NCBI RefSeq assembly: GCF_016745255.1
Contig: NZ_JADOEQ010000010.1
Span: forward strand, 62,001-126,000
Source of the DNA: Enterococcus sp. BWR-S5
Lineage (GTDB): Bacteria; Bacillota; Bacilli; Lactobacillales; Enterococcaceae
Direction of reading: 5' to 3'
DNA length: 64,000 nucleotides
The position numbers were made by a program, and so were the translations under genes. Within the stretch, counting starts at the first letter, position 1. Each line of letters opens with the position of its first letter. Positions 30,744 through 42,222 of this stretch are shown here, piece by piece. The notes beneath the pieces are model-generated. The model had not been told where the DNA came from, searched no databases, and saw nothing but the letters and a program-made list of their open reading frames with translations.

Positions 30744-32507
30744 ATGGTCGACAGTCAAAAGGTATTAAAAGAAGTATTTGGTTACGAAGAATTTAGAACA
30801 GGTCAAAAGGAAATTATTGATCATATTTTGAATAAAGAAAATGTGTTGGGAATTATGCCTACCGGCGGCGGAAAATCAATCTGTTATCAATTACCTGCGT
30901 TGCTTATGGATAATCTTACCTTAGTGGTCTCTCCGTTGATTTCTTTGATGAAGGATCAGGTAGATGCTCTTAGCCTAATGGGGATTCCAGCTACCTTTAT
31001 TAATAGTACATTGTCTCCTCAGGAAATCAATCAGCGCATTCAATTGGCGGTTGATAAAAAAATCAAGCTGCTTTATGTGGCGCCCGAACGGTTGGAATCC
31101 TTTGAATTTCAACAGCTTTTAATGCATATTGACATAGATGTGTTAGCTGTAGATGAAGCACATTGTATCTCCCAATGGGGGCATGATTTTCGCCCTAGCT
31201 ATTTGAGAATGGCGGAGGTCATTCGCAAGTTCCAGCAGACGCCTGCAGTTGTTGCTTTGACAGCTACCGCTACACCGCAGGTAGCTGAAGATATTGTAGC
31301 TCAATTGGATATTCCGGAAAATAATCAAATCAAGACAGGCTTCGCAAGAGAAAATCTGTCATTTCAAGTTATTAAGGATCAAAATAAGGATGTTTTTCTT
31401 TTAGAGTATTTGAAAATGAACAGCAATCAATCTGGCATTATTTATGCCAGTACAAGAAAAGAAGTTGAACGTATTTATCACTTGCTAAAGAGTAAGAACC
31501 ATACTGTAGGAATGTATCATGGCGGAATGAATGAAGGCTTGCGTAATCAGAATCAAGAACAGTTTCTGTTTGATGAGGTACAGGTTATGGTAGCAACGAA
31601 TGCCTTTGGAATGGGCATTAATAAGAGTAATGTTCGCTTTGTTGTTCATGCTCAGATACCAGGGAACATTGAATCCTATTATCAAGAAGCAGGACGCGCC
31701 GGTAGAGATGGTCTTCCCAGTGATGCAATTTTGTTTTATGCACCTCAAGATTTACAGGTTCAGCAATATTTTATCGACCAATCGGACTCGCCGATTGAGT
31801 ACAAGCAGAAGGAATATATGAAGCTGCGTGAGATGTCTCAGTATGCCAATGCACAGGCTTGCTTACAAAAATTTATTCTTCGCTATTTCGGTGAAGAGGG
31901 AGAAGAATGCGGTCAATGTACTAATTGCTTAGACGATCGAGAAATTGTGGATATCACAGTGGATGCTCAGAAAGTTCTCTCATGTGTCAAACGAATGGGT
32001 GAACGCTTCGGAAAAGGACTAGTTTCAAAGGTATTGACCGGATCGAAGGACCAAAAGATTGACCAGTGGAAATTTGACCAGCTACCAACCTATGGCTTGA
32101 TGAAGGACCGTACACAAAGGGATATTAGTCAGCTGATTGATTATTTGACAGCAGAACGCTATCTATCTCCATCTGACGGACAGTTTCCGTTATTATCGGT
32201 ATCTGAATCTGGAATTGATGTTTTACTGGGCAAGCAGACAGTACATCGAAAAGAGGATCAAAAAATCAGGAAGCTGGCGATGGACGACCAACTGTTTGAA
32301 GTGCTGCGTGCATTGCGGATGGATCTCGCACATGAAGAAAATGTCCCACCGTATTTGATTTTTTCGGATAGCACATTGAAAGAATTTTGTGAGAGACTGC
32401 CCAAAAATCCGATTGAGCTGCTGCAGGTAAAGGGAGTAGGGCAGAACAAGCTGGATAAATACGGCGAAACCTTCTTAGCGGCAATCAAGGAGCATCAGTC
32501 GGGATAG
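30744..32507 (+). CDS. recQ: ATP-dependent DNA helicase RecQ
   Basis: A 587-residue RecQ with helicase motif I GIMPTGGGKSICYQLPA, motif II VDEAHCISQWGHDFR, motif VI region SYYQEAGRAGRDG, the zinc-binding cysteines in RYFGEEGEECGQCTNCLD (about 375-395), an RQC winged-helix region and a C-terminal HRDC domain ending PIELLQVKGVGQNKLDKYGE. It unwinds DNA 3' to 5' in recombination and fork repair. Domain set and length match RecQ family members such as B. subtilis RecQ. It is monocistronic, with a -10 TAAAAT about 35 nt upstream. Confidence 0.95.
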   Translation: MVDSQKVLKEVFGYEEFRTGQKEIIDHILNKENVLGIMPTGGGKSICYQLPALLMDNLTLVVSPLISLMKDQVDALSLMGIPATFINSTLSPQEINQRIQLAVDKKIKLLYVAPERLESFEFQQLLMHIDIDVLAVDEAHCISQWGHDFRPSYLRMAEVIRKFQQTPAVVALTATATPQVAEDIVAQLDIPENNQIKTGFARENLSFQVIKDQNKDVFLLEYLKMNSNQSGIIYASTRKEVERIYHLLKSKNHTVGMYHGGMNEGLRNQNQEQFLFDEVQVMVATNAFGMGINKSNVRFVVHAQIPGNIESYYQEAGRAGRDGLPSDAILFYAPQDLQVQQYFIDQSDSPIEYKQKEYMKLREMSQYANAQACLQKFILRYFGEEGEECGQCTNCLDDREIVDITVDAQKVLSCVKRMGERFGKGLVSKVLTGSKDQKIDQWKFDQLPTYGLMKDRTQRDISQLIDYLTAERYLSPSDGQFPLLSVSESGIDVLLGKQTVHRKEDQKIRKLAMDDQLFEVLRALRMDLAHEENVPPYLIFSDSTLKEFCERLPKNPIELLQVKGVGQNKLDKYGETFLAAIKEHQSG

Positions 32508-32693
32508 AGCAGAAATGGCACGCTTCTGAAGACTGGACGGAAAAGCTGATTTGTGAAGGTAAAGAGTTGATTGGAGCCATTGAGCCTTTTGCTTGAAGAA
32601 GTAGAAGATTTATGTCTTCAACAATGAAAGTTAAAAATTGGTTTAGTCCACTGATTTTCAGAAAATTTTTATTAATAAAACGCAAAAATATGC

Positions 32694-32699
32694 TATAAT
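32694..32699 (+). promoter_or_regulatory. Extended -10 promoter of ylaN-ftsW-pyc
   Basis: TGCTATAAT (32691-32699) carries the extended -10 TGn. No good -35 is visible. It lies 31 nt before the ylaN ATG. Confidence 0.55.
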
Positions 32700-32729
32700 T
32701 GTTTAATTAAGATAGGAGGTTAAAGGCAG

Positions 32730-33032
32730 ATGGAACCTATTTCTAAAGAATTTGCATTAGAACTGCTGAAAGAAGATGCGGACAGAATCAAAATGTTGAT
32801 CCGTAATCAAAAAAACAGTCTCTGTATCTCTCAATGTAAAGCATTTGAAGAAGTTGTAGATACGCAAATGTATGGTTTTTCAAGACAAATGACCTACGCA
32901 ATTCGTCTGGGCATTTTGAGCTCAAAAGAAGGTCATCAATTGTTGAGTGATTTGGAAAAGGAACTCAACCGTTTATATACTGAAGTATACGAAGAAACAC
33001 ATGAGAAAAAAGAGAGTGGCAAGGAGGTTTAA
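32730..33032 (+). CDS. ylaN: YlaN/UPF0358 family protein
   Basis: A 100-residue helical protein that matches B. subtilis YlaN in length and in its position directly before ftsW. YlaN is an essential small protein in several Firmicutes and has been linked to iron homeostasis through Fur. Recognisable are KEDADRIKMLIRNQKNSLCI, CKAFEEVVDTQMYG and FSRQMTYAIRLG. AGGAGG lies upstream. The stop is 3 nt before the ftsW start. Confidence 0.85.
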   Translation: MEPISKEFALELLKEDADRIKMLIRNQKNSLCISQCKAFEEVVDTQMYGFSRQMTYAIRLGILSSKEGHQLLSDLEKELNRLYTEVYEETHEKKESGKEV

Positions 33033-33035
33033 GCT

Positions 33036-34232
33036 TTGCCAAAAAAAGTAAAAAAGAGGCATTTGCTTGACTATAGTATTTTGATTCCCTATATGATTTT
33101 AAGCTGTGTTGGACTGATTATGGTTTATAGCTCAACTTCAGCCAATCAGATGAGTAAGGGATTGCCAGCTACGGCTATGGTCATTAATCAGCTCCAATTT
33201 TGGGTGCTGAGTTTGGTAGCGATGTTTTTTATCTATAAGATGAAGACAACCGTGTACCAAAATAAGGGCTTTATCATGTTGGCGATTGCAGTTATTTCTG
33301 CTTTGCTGCTGGCCGTTCGTTTTACCAATCTGGGGGTTACGATTAATGGTTCCAAAGGTTGGATTCGATTAGGCGGATTCTCTATGCAGCCGGCTGAGTA
33401 TTTAAAAATCATGGTTATTTGGTATTTAGCATACATTTTAGCAAGAAGGCAAAAATACATTGACAGAGAATTCAAAAAGGCTGTACTGCGGCCCATGCTG
33501 CTGGTTGGCTTTTTGATTTTTCTTGTAGCTATCCAACCCGATTTGGGGAATGCCGCAGTGTTGACGCTGATTGCGATGATTATGCTGTTATCAAGTGGAA
33601 TTAATTATATGTATACGTATTTGTTTGGTGGCTTGGGTATTTTAGGAAGTATTGGCTTTATTGAGGCACTGCTGTTGACAAAGGGCAGCTTTATTCCATC
33701 ACAATATCAATATGTTTACCAACGTTTTGAAGTTTTTCTAAATCCGTTTATTGATGAACGGGACACCGGACATCAATTAGTAAATTCCTATTATGCATTG
33801 AGTAACGGCGGTTGGTTTGGTCGAGGCTTAGGTAACAGTATTCAGAAAAAAGGATTTCTTCCTGAGGCGCATTCAGATTTTATCTTTGCGATTACAGTGG
33901 AGGAATTGGGCCTGGTGGTTTCATTGATTATCCTTGCCATTCTGTTCTTTTTGATTGTACGTATTGTTTTAGTCGGCGTTCGTTCCAGAAAACCATTCAA
34001 TTCTTTACTTTGTATAGGGATTGGATCGATGCTGTTGATTCAAGTGTTCATCAACTTAGGCGGAATTACAGGCGTAATCCCATTGACAGGGATTACCTTC
34101 CCGTTCTTAAGTCACGGGGGGAATAGCTTGCTGATTATATCCGTAGCTATCGGGTTTGTATTGAACATCAGTGCAGATGAAAAGAGACAAAAACTTATTG
34201 ATGAATATCAGATGCTTGAAACTGATAGATAA
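33036..34232 (+). CDS. ftsW: FtsW, SEDS peptidoglycan glycosyltransferase
   Basis: A 398-residue SEDS protein with ~10 TM helices. The hallmarks are LRFTNLG..INGSKGWIRLG (about residues 90-112), PAEYLKIMVIWYLA, the conserved Asp in IQPDLGNAAVL and the C-terminal GVIPLTGITFPFLSHGGNSLL. It polymerises lipid II at the septum with a class B PBP. It starts with TTG at 33036 after AAGGAGG. Gene order ylaN-ftsW-pyc is conserved with B. subtilis. Confidence 0.93.
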   Translation: MPKKVKKRHLLDYSILIPYMILSCVGLIMVYSSTSANQMSKGLPATAMVINQLQFWVLSLVAMFFIYKMKTTVYQNKGFIMLAIAVISALLLAVRFTNLGVTINGSKGWIRLGGFSMQPAEYLKIMVIWYLAYILARRQKYIDREFKKAVLRPMLLVGFLIFLVAIQPDLGNAAVLTLIAMIMLLSSGINYMYTYLFGGLGILGSIGFIEALLLTKGSFIPSQYQYVYQRFEVFLNPFIDERDTGHQLVNSYYALSNGGWFGRGLGNSIQKKGFLPEAHSDFIFAITVEELGLVVSLIILAILFFLIVRIVLVGVRSRKPFNSLLCIGIGSMLLIQVFINLGGITGVIPLTGITFPFLSHGGNSLLIISVAIGFVLNISADEKRQKLIDEYQMLETDR

Positions 34233-34269
34233 TTACTGAAGGTAAAAATTAAGAGGTAGGAGTGGGAAG

Positions 34270-37200
34270 ATGAAGAAAGTTTTAGTAGCAAATCGTGGCG
34301 AGATCGCTGTACGTATTTTCCGTGCCTGTACAGAGCTGGGAATCAGAACAGTAGCTGTATATGCAGCAGAAGATGAATACTCTGTCCATCGCTTCAAAGC
34401 AGATGAGGCCTATTTGGCAGGCAAAGGAAAAAAACCGATTGAAGCATACTTAGATATTGAAGGTATTTTAAGTATCGCAAAAAAATGTGGTGCAGATGCA
34501 ATTCATCCGGGATATGGTTTTCTTTCTGAAAACCTTGAATTTGCTAAGCGCTGTGAAGAAGAAGGTATCACCTTTATTGGACCTAAATCTCATCATTTAG
34601 ATATTTTTGGTGATAAGATAAAAGCCAAAGAGGCAGCTGTTGCTGCTGGGATTTCTTCTATCCCCGGCTCTGATGGTCCGGTTGATACTGTAGATGAAGT
34701 GCTGAGTTTTGCAGACAGCCACGGATTCCCTGTAATGATTAAAGCGGCCTTGGGCGGCGGCGGACGGGGTATGCGTGTTGCGTATAATGAAAAAGAAGCA
34801 CGTGAAGGATATGATCGAGCGAAAAGTGAAGCGAAAGCAGCTTTTGGCTCGGATGAAGTATATGTAGAAAAATACATTTCCAATCCTAAGCACATTGAAG
34901 TTCAAATTTTGGGAGACCAGCATGGGAACGTGATTCACTTGTTTGAACGTGATTGCTCTGTTCAACGACGTCACCAAAAAGTGGTTGAAGTTGCCCCTTG
35001 TGTATCAATGGACGAAGTATTACGCAAAGAGATATGTGATGCGGCCGTTCAATTAATGCGTCACGTTGGCTATGTAAATGCCGGAACTGTTGAATTTTTA
35101 GTAGAAGGAGACCGTTTCTATTTTATTGAAGTCAACCCTCGTGTTCAGGTTGAGCATACTATCACTGAAATGATTACAGATATTGATATTGTCGTTTCCC
35201 AACTGCAAATTGCACAAGGGATGGACATGCATAAGGATATGGAAATTCCTCATCAGGAAGACCTGACATTGAATGGGGCTGCGATACAGTGCAGAATCAC
35301 AACGGAAGATCCGTTGAATCAATTTATGCCGGATACTGGAAAAATCGATACCTATCGTTCACCAGGTGGTTTTGGCGTTCGGCTAGATGTAGGGAATGCT
35401 TATTCCGGGTATGCTGTTACACCATATTTTGACTCATTACTTGTTAAGGTTTGTACTCATGGCTTCAGCTTTGAAAAGGCTGTTCAGAAAATGCAGCGCT
35501 GTTTGAAGGAGTTCCGTGTCAGAGGAGTCAAGACCAATATTCCGTTTTTACAGAATGTTGTCAGTCATCCAACATTTATTTCAGGAGAAGCCAATACAAC
35601 ATTTATTGATAACACACCTGATTTGTTTGAATTCCCAAGAGTACGAGATCGTGGCAACAAGACAATGAAATTTATTGGAGAAGTGACAGTCAATGGATTC
35701 CCCGGTGTTGAAAAAGCAACGAAGAAATTCTATGAACAGCCTAGAGTTCCAAATGATTTAATTGTGAAGAAAGATTTTGTGACTGCCAAAAATGTTCTTG
35801 ATGAAAAAGGGGCAGACGCGGTAGTTGAATGGGTCAAAAAACAGGAAAATGTCTTATTGACAGATACGACATTCAGAGATGCACATCAAAGTCTGCTTGC
35901 GACTCGTGTACGGACACAAGACTTTAAAGCAATTGCAGAATTGACAGCAGAAGGGTTGCCGGAGCTGTTTTCCAGTGAGATGTGGGGCGGAGCAACCTTC
36001 GATGTTGCTTATCGTTTCTTGAATGAAGATCCTTGGCAGCGTCTGAGAAAGCTAAGAAAATTGATGCCAAACACGCTATTTCAAATGTTGTTCAGAGGAT
36101 CAAATGCAGTTGGTTATCAGAATTACCCTGATAATGTGATTGCAGAATTCATTAAGGAGTCTGCGGCTCAGGGAATTGATGTGTTCAGAATTTTTGACAG
36201 CTTAAACTGGCTTCCTCAAATGGAAAAAAGTATTCAAGCAGTTCGTGATTCAGGTAAAATCGCAGAAGCGGCAATTTGCTATACCGGTGATATTAACGAT
36301 CCGGATAGAGCAAAATATAATGTTCAATATTATAAAGATATGGCGAAGGAGCTGGAGCAGCTTGGAAGCCACATCATTGCAATCAAGGATATGGCCGGAC
36401 TATTGAAGCCTCAGGCAGCATATCGTCTGATTAGTGAGTTGAAGGATACAGTGAATGTTCCGATTCACCTGCATACGCATGATACTAGCGGTAACGGCAT
36501 CATCACCTATTCTGCAGCGACAAAGGCTGGGGTGGATATTGTCGATGTTGCGGCAAGTGCGATGAGTGGTGCAACAAGTCAGCCGAGTATGACAAGTCTA
36601 TACTACGCCTTAGTGAATGGCGCACGTACACCAGATATTGACGTTGATAATGCCCAGAAGATTAACCATTATTGGGAAGATGTACGGATGTACTACACAT
36701 CATTTGAAAACGGGTTGAATGCACCACAAACTGAGGTTTATATGCATGAAATGCCTGGAGGACAATACTCTAATCTGCAGCAGCAGGCGAAGGCGATTGG
36801 ACTTGGCGATAAATGGGATGATATCAAGAAAATGTATCGAACAGTCAATCTGATGTTTGGTGATATTATCAAAGTGACTCCTTCTTCTAAAGTTGTAGGA
36901 GATATGGCCTTGTTCATGGTTCAAAATGATTTAACAGAGCAAGACATTTATGACCGAGGCGGGGAGTTAAGCTTCCCAGAGTCAGTAGTGACGTTCTTCC
37001 AAGGAGACTTAGGCCAGCCAGTAGGAGGATTCCCTAAAGAGTTGCAGAAGGTTATCCTAAAAGGTCGTCCAGCATTTACTGAACGTCCAGGAAGCTTGGC
37101 TGAACCGGTTGACTTTGAACAGGTTCGTAAAGAATTAGCTGAAAAAATCGGCTATGAGCCAAAGAATGAAGAAGTCTTGAGCTACTTAATGTATCCGCAG

Positions 37201-37698
37201 GTCTTCCTTGATTATCGCACGTCTTACCAGAATTATGGGGATGTTACTTTACTGGATACACCAACATTCTTCCACGGTATTCGCTTGGGTGAGTCAGTAG
37301 AAGTTCAGATTGAAAAAGGAAAAACGCTGATTATCCGTCTTGATGAGGTTGGTGAGCCTGACATTGAAGGGAATCGCACACTGTTCTTCAATCTTAATGG
37401 TCAACGTCGAGAAATCATTATTAAGGATCGTTCCATTATATCCAGTGTTCAGACGAAGCGTAAGGCAGAACCAACAAACAAGGGTCAGGTTGGTGCTACG
37501 ATGTCCGGTTCAGTGCTGCAAATTTTGGTTAAAAAGGGCGACAAGGTCAAAAAGGGTGATCCATTGATGATTACTGAAGCAATGAAGATGGAAACAAGTC
37601 TTGAAGCTCATTTTGATGGTGTAGTAGACCATGTTTACGTTACCGAAGGTGAAGCAATCAGCTCCGGTGATTTATTGATTGAATTAACAGAAAAATAA
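34270..37698 (+). CDS. pyc: Pyruvate carboxylase
   Basis: A 1142-residue single-chain enzyme with a biotin carboxylase part (about 1-455; ATP-grasp with GGGGRGMRV and the catalytic region NPRVQVEHTITEMI). The carboxyltransferase barrel (about 530-810) has LLTDTTFRDAHQSLLATR, IKDMAGLLKP and HTHDTSGN. The C-terminal biotinyl domain has EAMKME (Lys about 1106). It converts pyruvate to oxaloacetate with bicarbonate and ATP. This is the anaplerotic partner of the PEPCK at 23888-25537. Full length, no disruption. Confidence 0.96.
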   Translation: MKKVLVANRGEIAVRIFRACTELGIRTVAVYAAEDEYSVHRFKADEAYLAGKGKKPIEAYLDIEGILSIAKKCGADAIHPGYGFLSENLEFAKRCEEEGITFIGPKSHHLDIFGDKIKAKEAAVAAGISSIPGSDGPVDTVDEVLSFADSHGFPVMIKAALGGGGRGMRVAYNEKEAREGYDRAKSEAKAAFGSDEVYVEKYISNPKHIEVQILGDQHGNVIHLFERDCSVQRRHQKVVEVAPCVSMDEVLRKEICDAAVQLMRHVGYVNAGTVEFLVEGDRFYFIEVNPRVQVEHTITEMITDIDIVVSQLQIAQGMDMHKDMEIPHQEDLTLNGAAIQCRITTEDPLNQFMPDTGKIDTYRSPGGFGVRLDVGNAYSGYAVTPYFDSLLVKVCTHGFSFEKAVQKMQRCLKEFRVRGVKTNIPFLQNVVSHPTFISGEANTTFIDNTPDLFEFPRVRDRGNKTMKFIGEVTVNGFPGVEKATKKFYEQPRVPNDLIVKKDFVTAKNVLDEKGADAVVEWVKKQENVLLTDTTFRDAHQSLLATRVRTQDFKAIAELTAEGLPELFSSEMWGGATFDVAYRFLNEDPWQRLRKLRKLMPNTLFQMLFRGSNAVGYQNYPDNVIAEFIKESAAQGIDVFRIFDSLNWLPQMEKSIQAVRDSGKIAEAAICYTGDINDPDRAKYNVQYYKDMAKELEQLGSHIIAIKDMAGLLKPQAAYRLISELKDTVNVPIHLHTHDTSGNGIITYSAATKAGVDIVDVAASAMSGATSQPSMTSLYYALVNGARTPDIDVDNAQKINHYWEDVRMYYTSFENGLNAPQTEVYMHEMPGGQYSNLQQQAKAIGLGDKWDDIKKMYRTVNLMFGDIIKVTPSSKVVGDMALFMVQNDLTEQDIYDRGGELSFPESVVTFFQGDLGQPVGGFPKELQKVILKGRPAFTERPGSLAEPVDFEQVRKELAEKIGYEPKNEEVLSYLMYPQVFLDYRTSYQNYGDVTLLDTPTFFHGIRLGESVEVQIEKGKTLIIRLDEVGEPDIEGNRTLFFNLNGQRREIIIKDRSIISSVQTKRKAEPTNKGQVGATMSGSVLQILVKKGDKVKKGDPLMITEAMKMETSLEAHFDGVVDHVYVTEGEAISSGDLLIELTEK

Positions 37699-37716
37699 GT
37701 GATTCAGGAGGAAGAA

Positions 37717-38847
37717 ATGAAACGATTTTTAGCTTTTTTAGCAGTACTCATTTCAGTATTGGTCATCGGCTATTTACAACCTGTGTTTTTTCCTCCTGAA
37801 AAAGCTAAGATTAACATAGAGGACATTCAGAGACCTGATGTCTCTCATACGGCTTTGCCGCATGAAGAGCTGCCTGCTTCTGGGTATGCTCTCTACATAG
37901 GAAAAAAAATCACGGATTTCACCACTAAGTTTGGCGAACCGCTTACGTCTTATGATACAGGGTTTGGTTATGAGCTTTGGACCTTTGGCGAAGAAGATAG
38001 TGAATATATGGAAGTAAGTGTAAAGGACAATGTGATTTGTGCAGTTAAAGCTTTTAATACAACTGACGATGTCTCTCCCTTTACACTTGGGATGACTCTG
38101 TCAGAGGTGTCTGACATCACAACAATCTTTTCAAATTTTGAAATAGAGAATGAAAGTATGTCATACTCCATCGAATTGATGGAAGAGGACATGAACTATA
38201 GACCATTAATTGCATTTGATAACAATACGTTTGCAGTGCTTTTCTTTACCCACGGTCAAGATGTACTTTCCGGTATTGTCTATTTATCTAAGGACTATCT
38301 GCTAACTGTGATGCCTTATCAATTGATGGCAGGAGAAGCGCTGCCGATTGCAATCAATGACACTGAAGCAGAGATAGTCGATCAAAAGCAAAAGACAATC
38401 ATGCGTATGATTAATATGATTCGAATAAAAGAAGCACTTCCTGCATATTCTATCCATCCATCAGCTGAAAAAAACGCAGAATCACTGTATCAGTTTTATG
38501 AGGAAAATGCTGCTGAATTTTTATCTGTTGAGCGATTGGAAGCACTCTCTCGTGTAAAAAGTGAAAGTTTGGGTGAGATAGCTACCTCTTTCATTCTAAC
38601 AAATACTGAATTTGATTCCATGTTGAGTAAAAGTGAGCTTGATTTGCGAAAATCACAGGGAATATTCATGACTCCGGTGTATGACCTTTCGTTTACAGCG
38701 CTTTACTGGTTTTCTGATGGCGCATATTATTCCCGTCTGTCACATAGTGAAAATGAAACCATTGGCGTTGCTTTTTCTAAAGAAGATGTGTTAGTCTTAT
38801 TACAGGCTGCTGAAAATAATACAGAAGAAACAGAAGATAGTAGGTAG
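37717..38847 (+). CDS. CAP-associated domain protein (YlbC-like), membrane-anchored
   Basis: A ~376-residue protein with an N-terminal signal or anchor (MKRFLAFLAVLISVLVIGYL), a CAP-associated N domain (IGKKITDFTTKFGEPLTSYDTG repeated as FTLGMTLSEVSDI) and a C-terminal CAP/SCP-like domain beginning QKTIMRMINMIRIKEALPAYSI. The position after pyc matches ylbC of B. subtilis. CAP proteins are secreted, but the biochemical role of this branch is unknown. The ATG at 37717 follows CAGGAGGAA. Confidence 0.75.
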   Translation: MKRFLAFLAVLISVLVIGYLQPVFFPPEKAKINIEDIQRPDVSHTALPHEELPASGYALYIGKKITDFTTKFGEPLTSYDTGFGYELWTFGEEDSEYMEVSVKDNVICAVKAFNTTDDVSPFTLGMTLSEVSDITTIFSNFEIENESMSYSIELMEEDMNYRPLIAFDNNTFAVLFFTHGQDVLSGIVYLSKDYLLTVMPYQLMAGEALPIAINDTEAEIVDQKQKTIMRMINMIRIKEALPAYSIHPSAEKNAESLYQFYEENAAEFLSVERLEALSRVKSESLGEIATSFILTNTEFDSMLSKSELDLRKSQGIFMTPVYDLSFTALYWFSDGAYYSRLSHSENETIGVAFSKEDVLVLLQAAENNTEETEDSR

Positions 38848-38853
38848 ATAATA

Positions 38854-39285
38854 ATGATAGTGAATGAATCACTTTTCGATATAGAGGATCAAACAGAGCT
38901 GTTGATCCAAACCGTTTTAACTGGTAAGACAGTTGAACAATACAGAGGGAATAGAGAAGCAATGAACTGTTCAGAGCTTGTACAAGAAAAACTGGCGGGG
39001 TTTTTGATCTCTAAAGCAGAATTTGAACGAATTGAAAGCTATGGCTCCCACGCTCCGGATTTTAGAACGAAGCAAAGAGCGGTTAGGCAAGCAAAAAGAC
39101 AGTTGGATATGTGTGAAGAAGTAGCCGATTTCAGAGTATCAGAAACAGAGGTACAGGATATTCTTGATACAATCAGTTCAGCTATCGCAAAGACGATTTC
39201 TGAAGACATCAAAGTAGATGCTGGAAATCCGTTCTTTACCAAAGGAAATAACCATGGATGTGGAGGCAGTTGTCATGCAAGTTGA
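38854..39285 (+). CDS. ylbF: YlbF/RicF family protein
   Basis: A 143-residue helical protein of the YlbF/YmcA family with a C-terminal cysteine motif HGCGGSCHAS. In B. subtilis YlbF (RicF) forms the Y-complex with YmcA and YaaT. That complex carries Fe-S clusters and promotes mRNA processing by RNase Y. The two C-terminal cysteines match the cluster-binding tail. The SD is weak. The downstream ylbG overlaps its end by 11 nt. Confidence 0.85.
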   Translation: MIVNESLFDIEDQTELLIQTVLTGKTVEQYRGNREAMNCSELVQEKLAGFLISKAEFERIESYGSHAPDFRTKQRAVRQAKRQLDMCEEVADFRVSETEVQDILDTISSAIAKTISEDIKVDAGNPFFTKGNNHGCGGSCHAS

Positions 39286-39625
39286 GGAAGAAAAAGAGTT
39301 GTTGATTCAAAAGCGAAGATCATTGATTGTTTGGGTCTATTCGCTAAAGCAGTTAAAAACATTGAAGCGTCACGGCTTCATTCAGTATGTATCTAGAAGA
39401 ATGAAATATGTTGTCCTCTATATGAATGAAGAAAGTGTTGAGGCAGCGGAAGAGAAGATAAACAGCCTCCATTTTGTTCGTAAAGTGGAACGCTCCTATC
39501 GTCCTGATGTAGAGATGAATTTTGCTGAAAAGATTGGTACAAAAGCAGCCTACCAATATGTAGAAGAAGAAGGATTTGAAGTGGAAGAAATCAATACTCA
39601 GATACGACTGGCAGAAAACGTTTAA
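39275..39625 (+). CDS. ylbG: YlbG (DUF2129) family protein
   Basis: A 116-residue protein. The conserved core RRSLIVWVYSLKQLKTLKRHGFIQYVSRRMKYVVLYMNEE matches B. subtilis YlbG (about 90 residues), with extra acidic residues at the N-terminus and a longer tail. The function is unknown. I prefer the ATG at 39275 (GGAGG 8 nt upstream, inside ylbF). An in-frame ATG at 39254 with AAAGGA is also possible. Confidence 0.8.
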   Translation: MQVEEEKELLIQKRRSLIVWVYSLKQLKTLKRHGFIQYVSRRMKYVVLYMNEESVEAAEEKINSLHFVRKVERSYRPDVEMNFAEKIGTKAAYQYVEEEGFEVEEINTQIRLAENV

Positions 39626-39743
39626 TTATATAGACCCTGAGGAAGATTCTGATACTCGACAAATGTTTTTTATCGCTGCTCTAAGTATAGAGCTAGTGGT
39701 TATCAGTACATTTCTTTTGCAGGATTTATACAGGTAAGACGAT

Positions 39744-39790
39744 AAGATGAAAAATGTGGAGGAACTTCAAACATTTTTCATCTTTTTTCC
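39744..39790 (+). terminator. Intrinsic terminator after ylbG
   Basis: A 14-bp perfect stem, AAGATGAAAAATGT (39744-39757) with ACATTTTTCATCTT (39771-39784), followed by T. Confidence 0.85.
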
Positions 39791-39903
39791 ATTAACTAGA
39801 GATAGAATAAAAACACTTAGCAGAAGATGAAGATAACATCCTATTGAAGTATTGAAGTATTTTACTTGGTTCAGCCGAGATAAGAGATAGAGGAGAGATG
39901 GGG

Positions 39904-41996
<2,093 letters not shown>

Positions 41997-42030
41997 ATAT
42001 TGCATCAATTTACGTTTAATAGTGTTATGA

Positions 42031-42073
42031 AAGAACATCGAGGGTTAAAGAGAACCCTCGATGTTCTTTTTAT
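42031..42073 (+). terminator. Intrinsic terminator after the PDZ-Lon protease gene
   Basis: A perfect 16-bp stem, AAGAACATCGAGGGTT (42031-42046) with AACCCTCGATGTTCTT (42053-42068), then T. Confidence 0.9.
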
Positions 42074-42222
42074 CGCAATTTTCCTATGTTGCTGCAGGAA
42101 ATACGAAAAGAACAACTGTCGGACAAATTGAGTTTGATGAAACTGCAAATTATCAGGAGGTTGTTCTCATAGATAAGACTGAGGTGGAACTAAAGAATCG
42201 CTTTATATCGGCAATGGTGTAA
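42061..42222 (+). pseudogene. Short orphan frame, possible gene remnant
   Basis: A 53-codon plus-strand frame runs from an ATG in the terminator arm to TAA at 42220. The sequence (for example VGQIEFDETANYQEVVLIDK) has the look of real protein rather than random translation, but there is no ribosome site. The end overlaps the convergent PHP gene by 20 nt. It may be the C-terminal scrap of a lost gene. I do not recognise a parent. Confidence 0.25.

Noticed and set aside
30590-30796. 68-codon plus-strand frame before recQ
   Set aside because: It overlaps the trpXYZ terminator and the recQ promoter and start, and has no SD.
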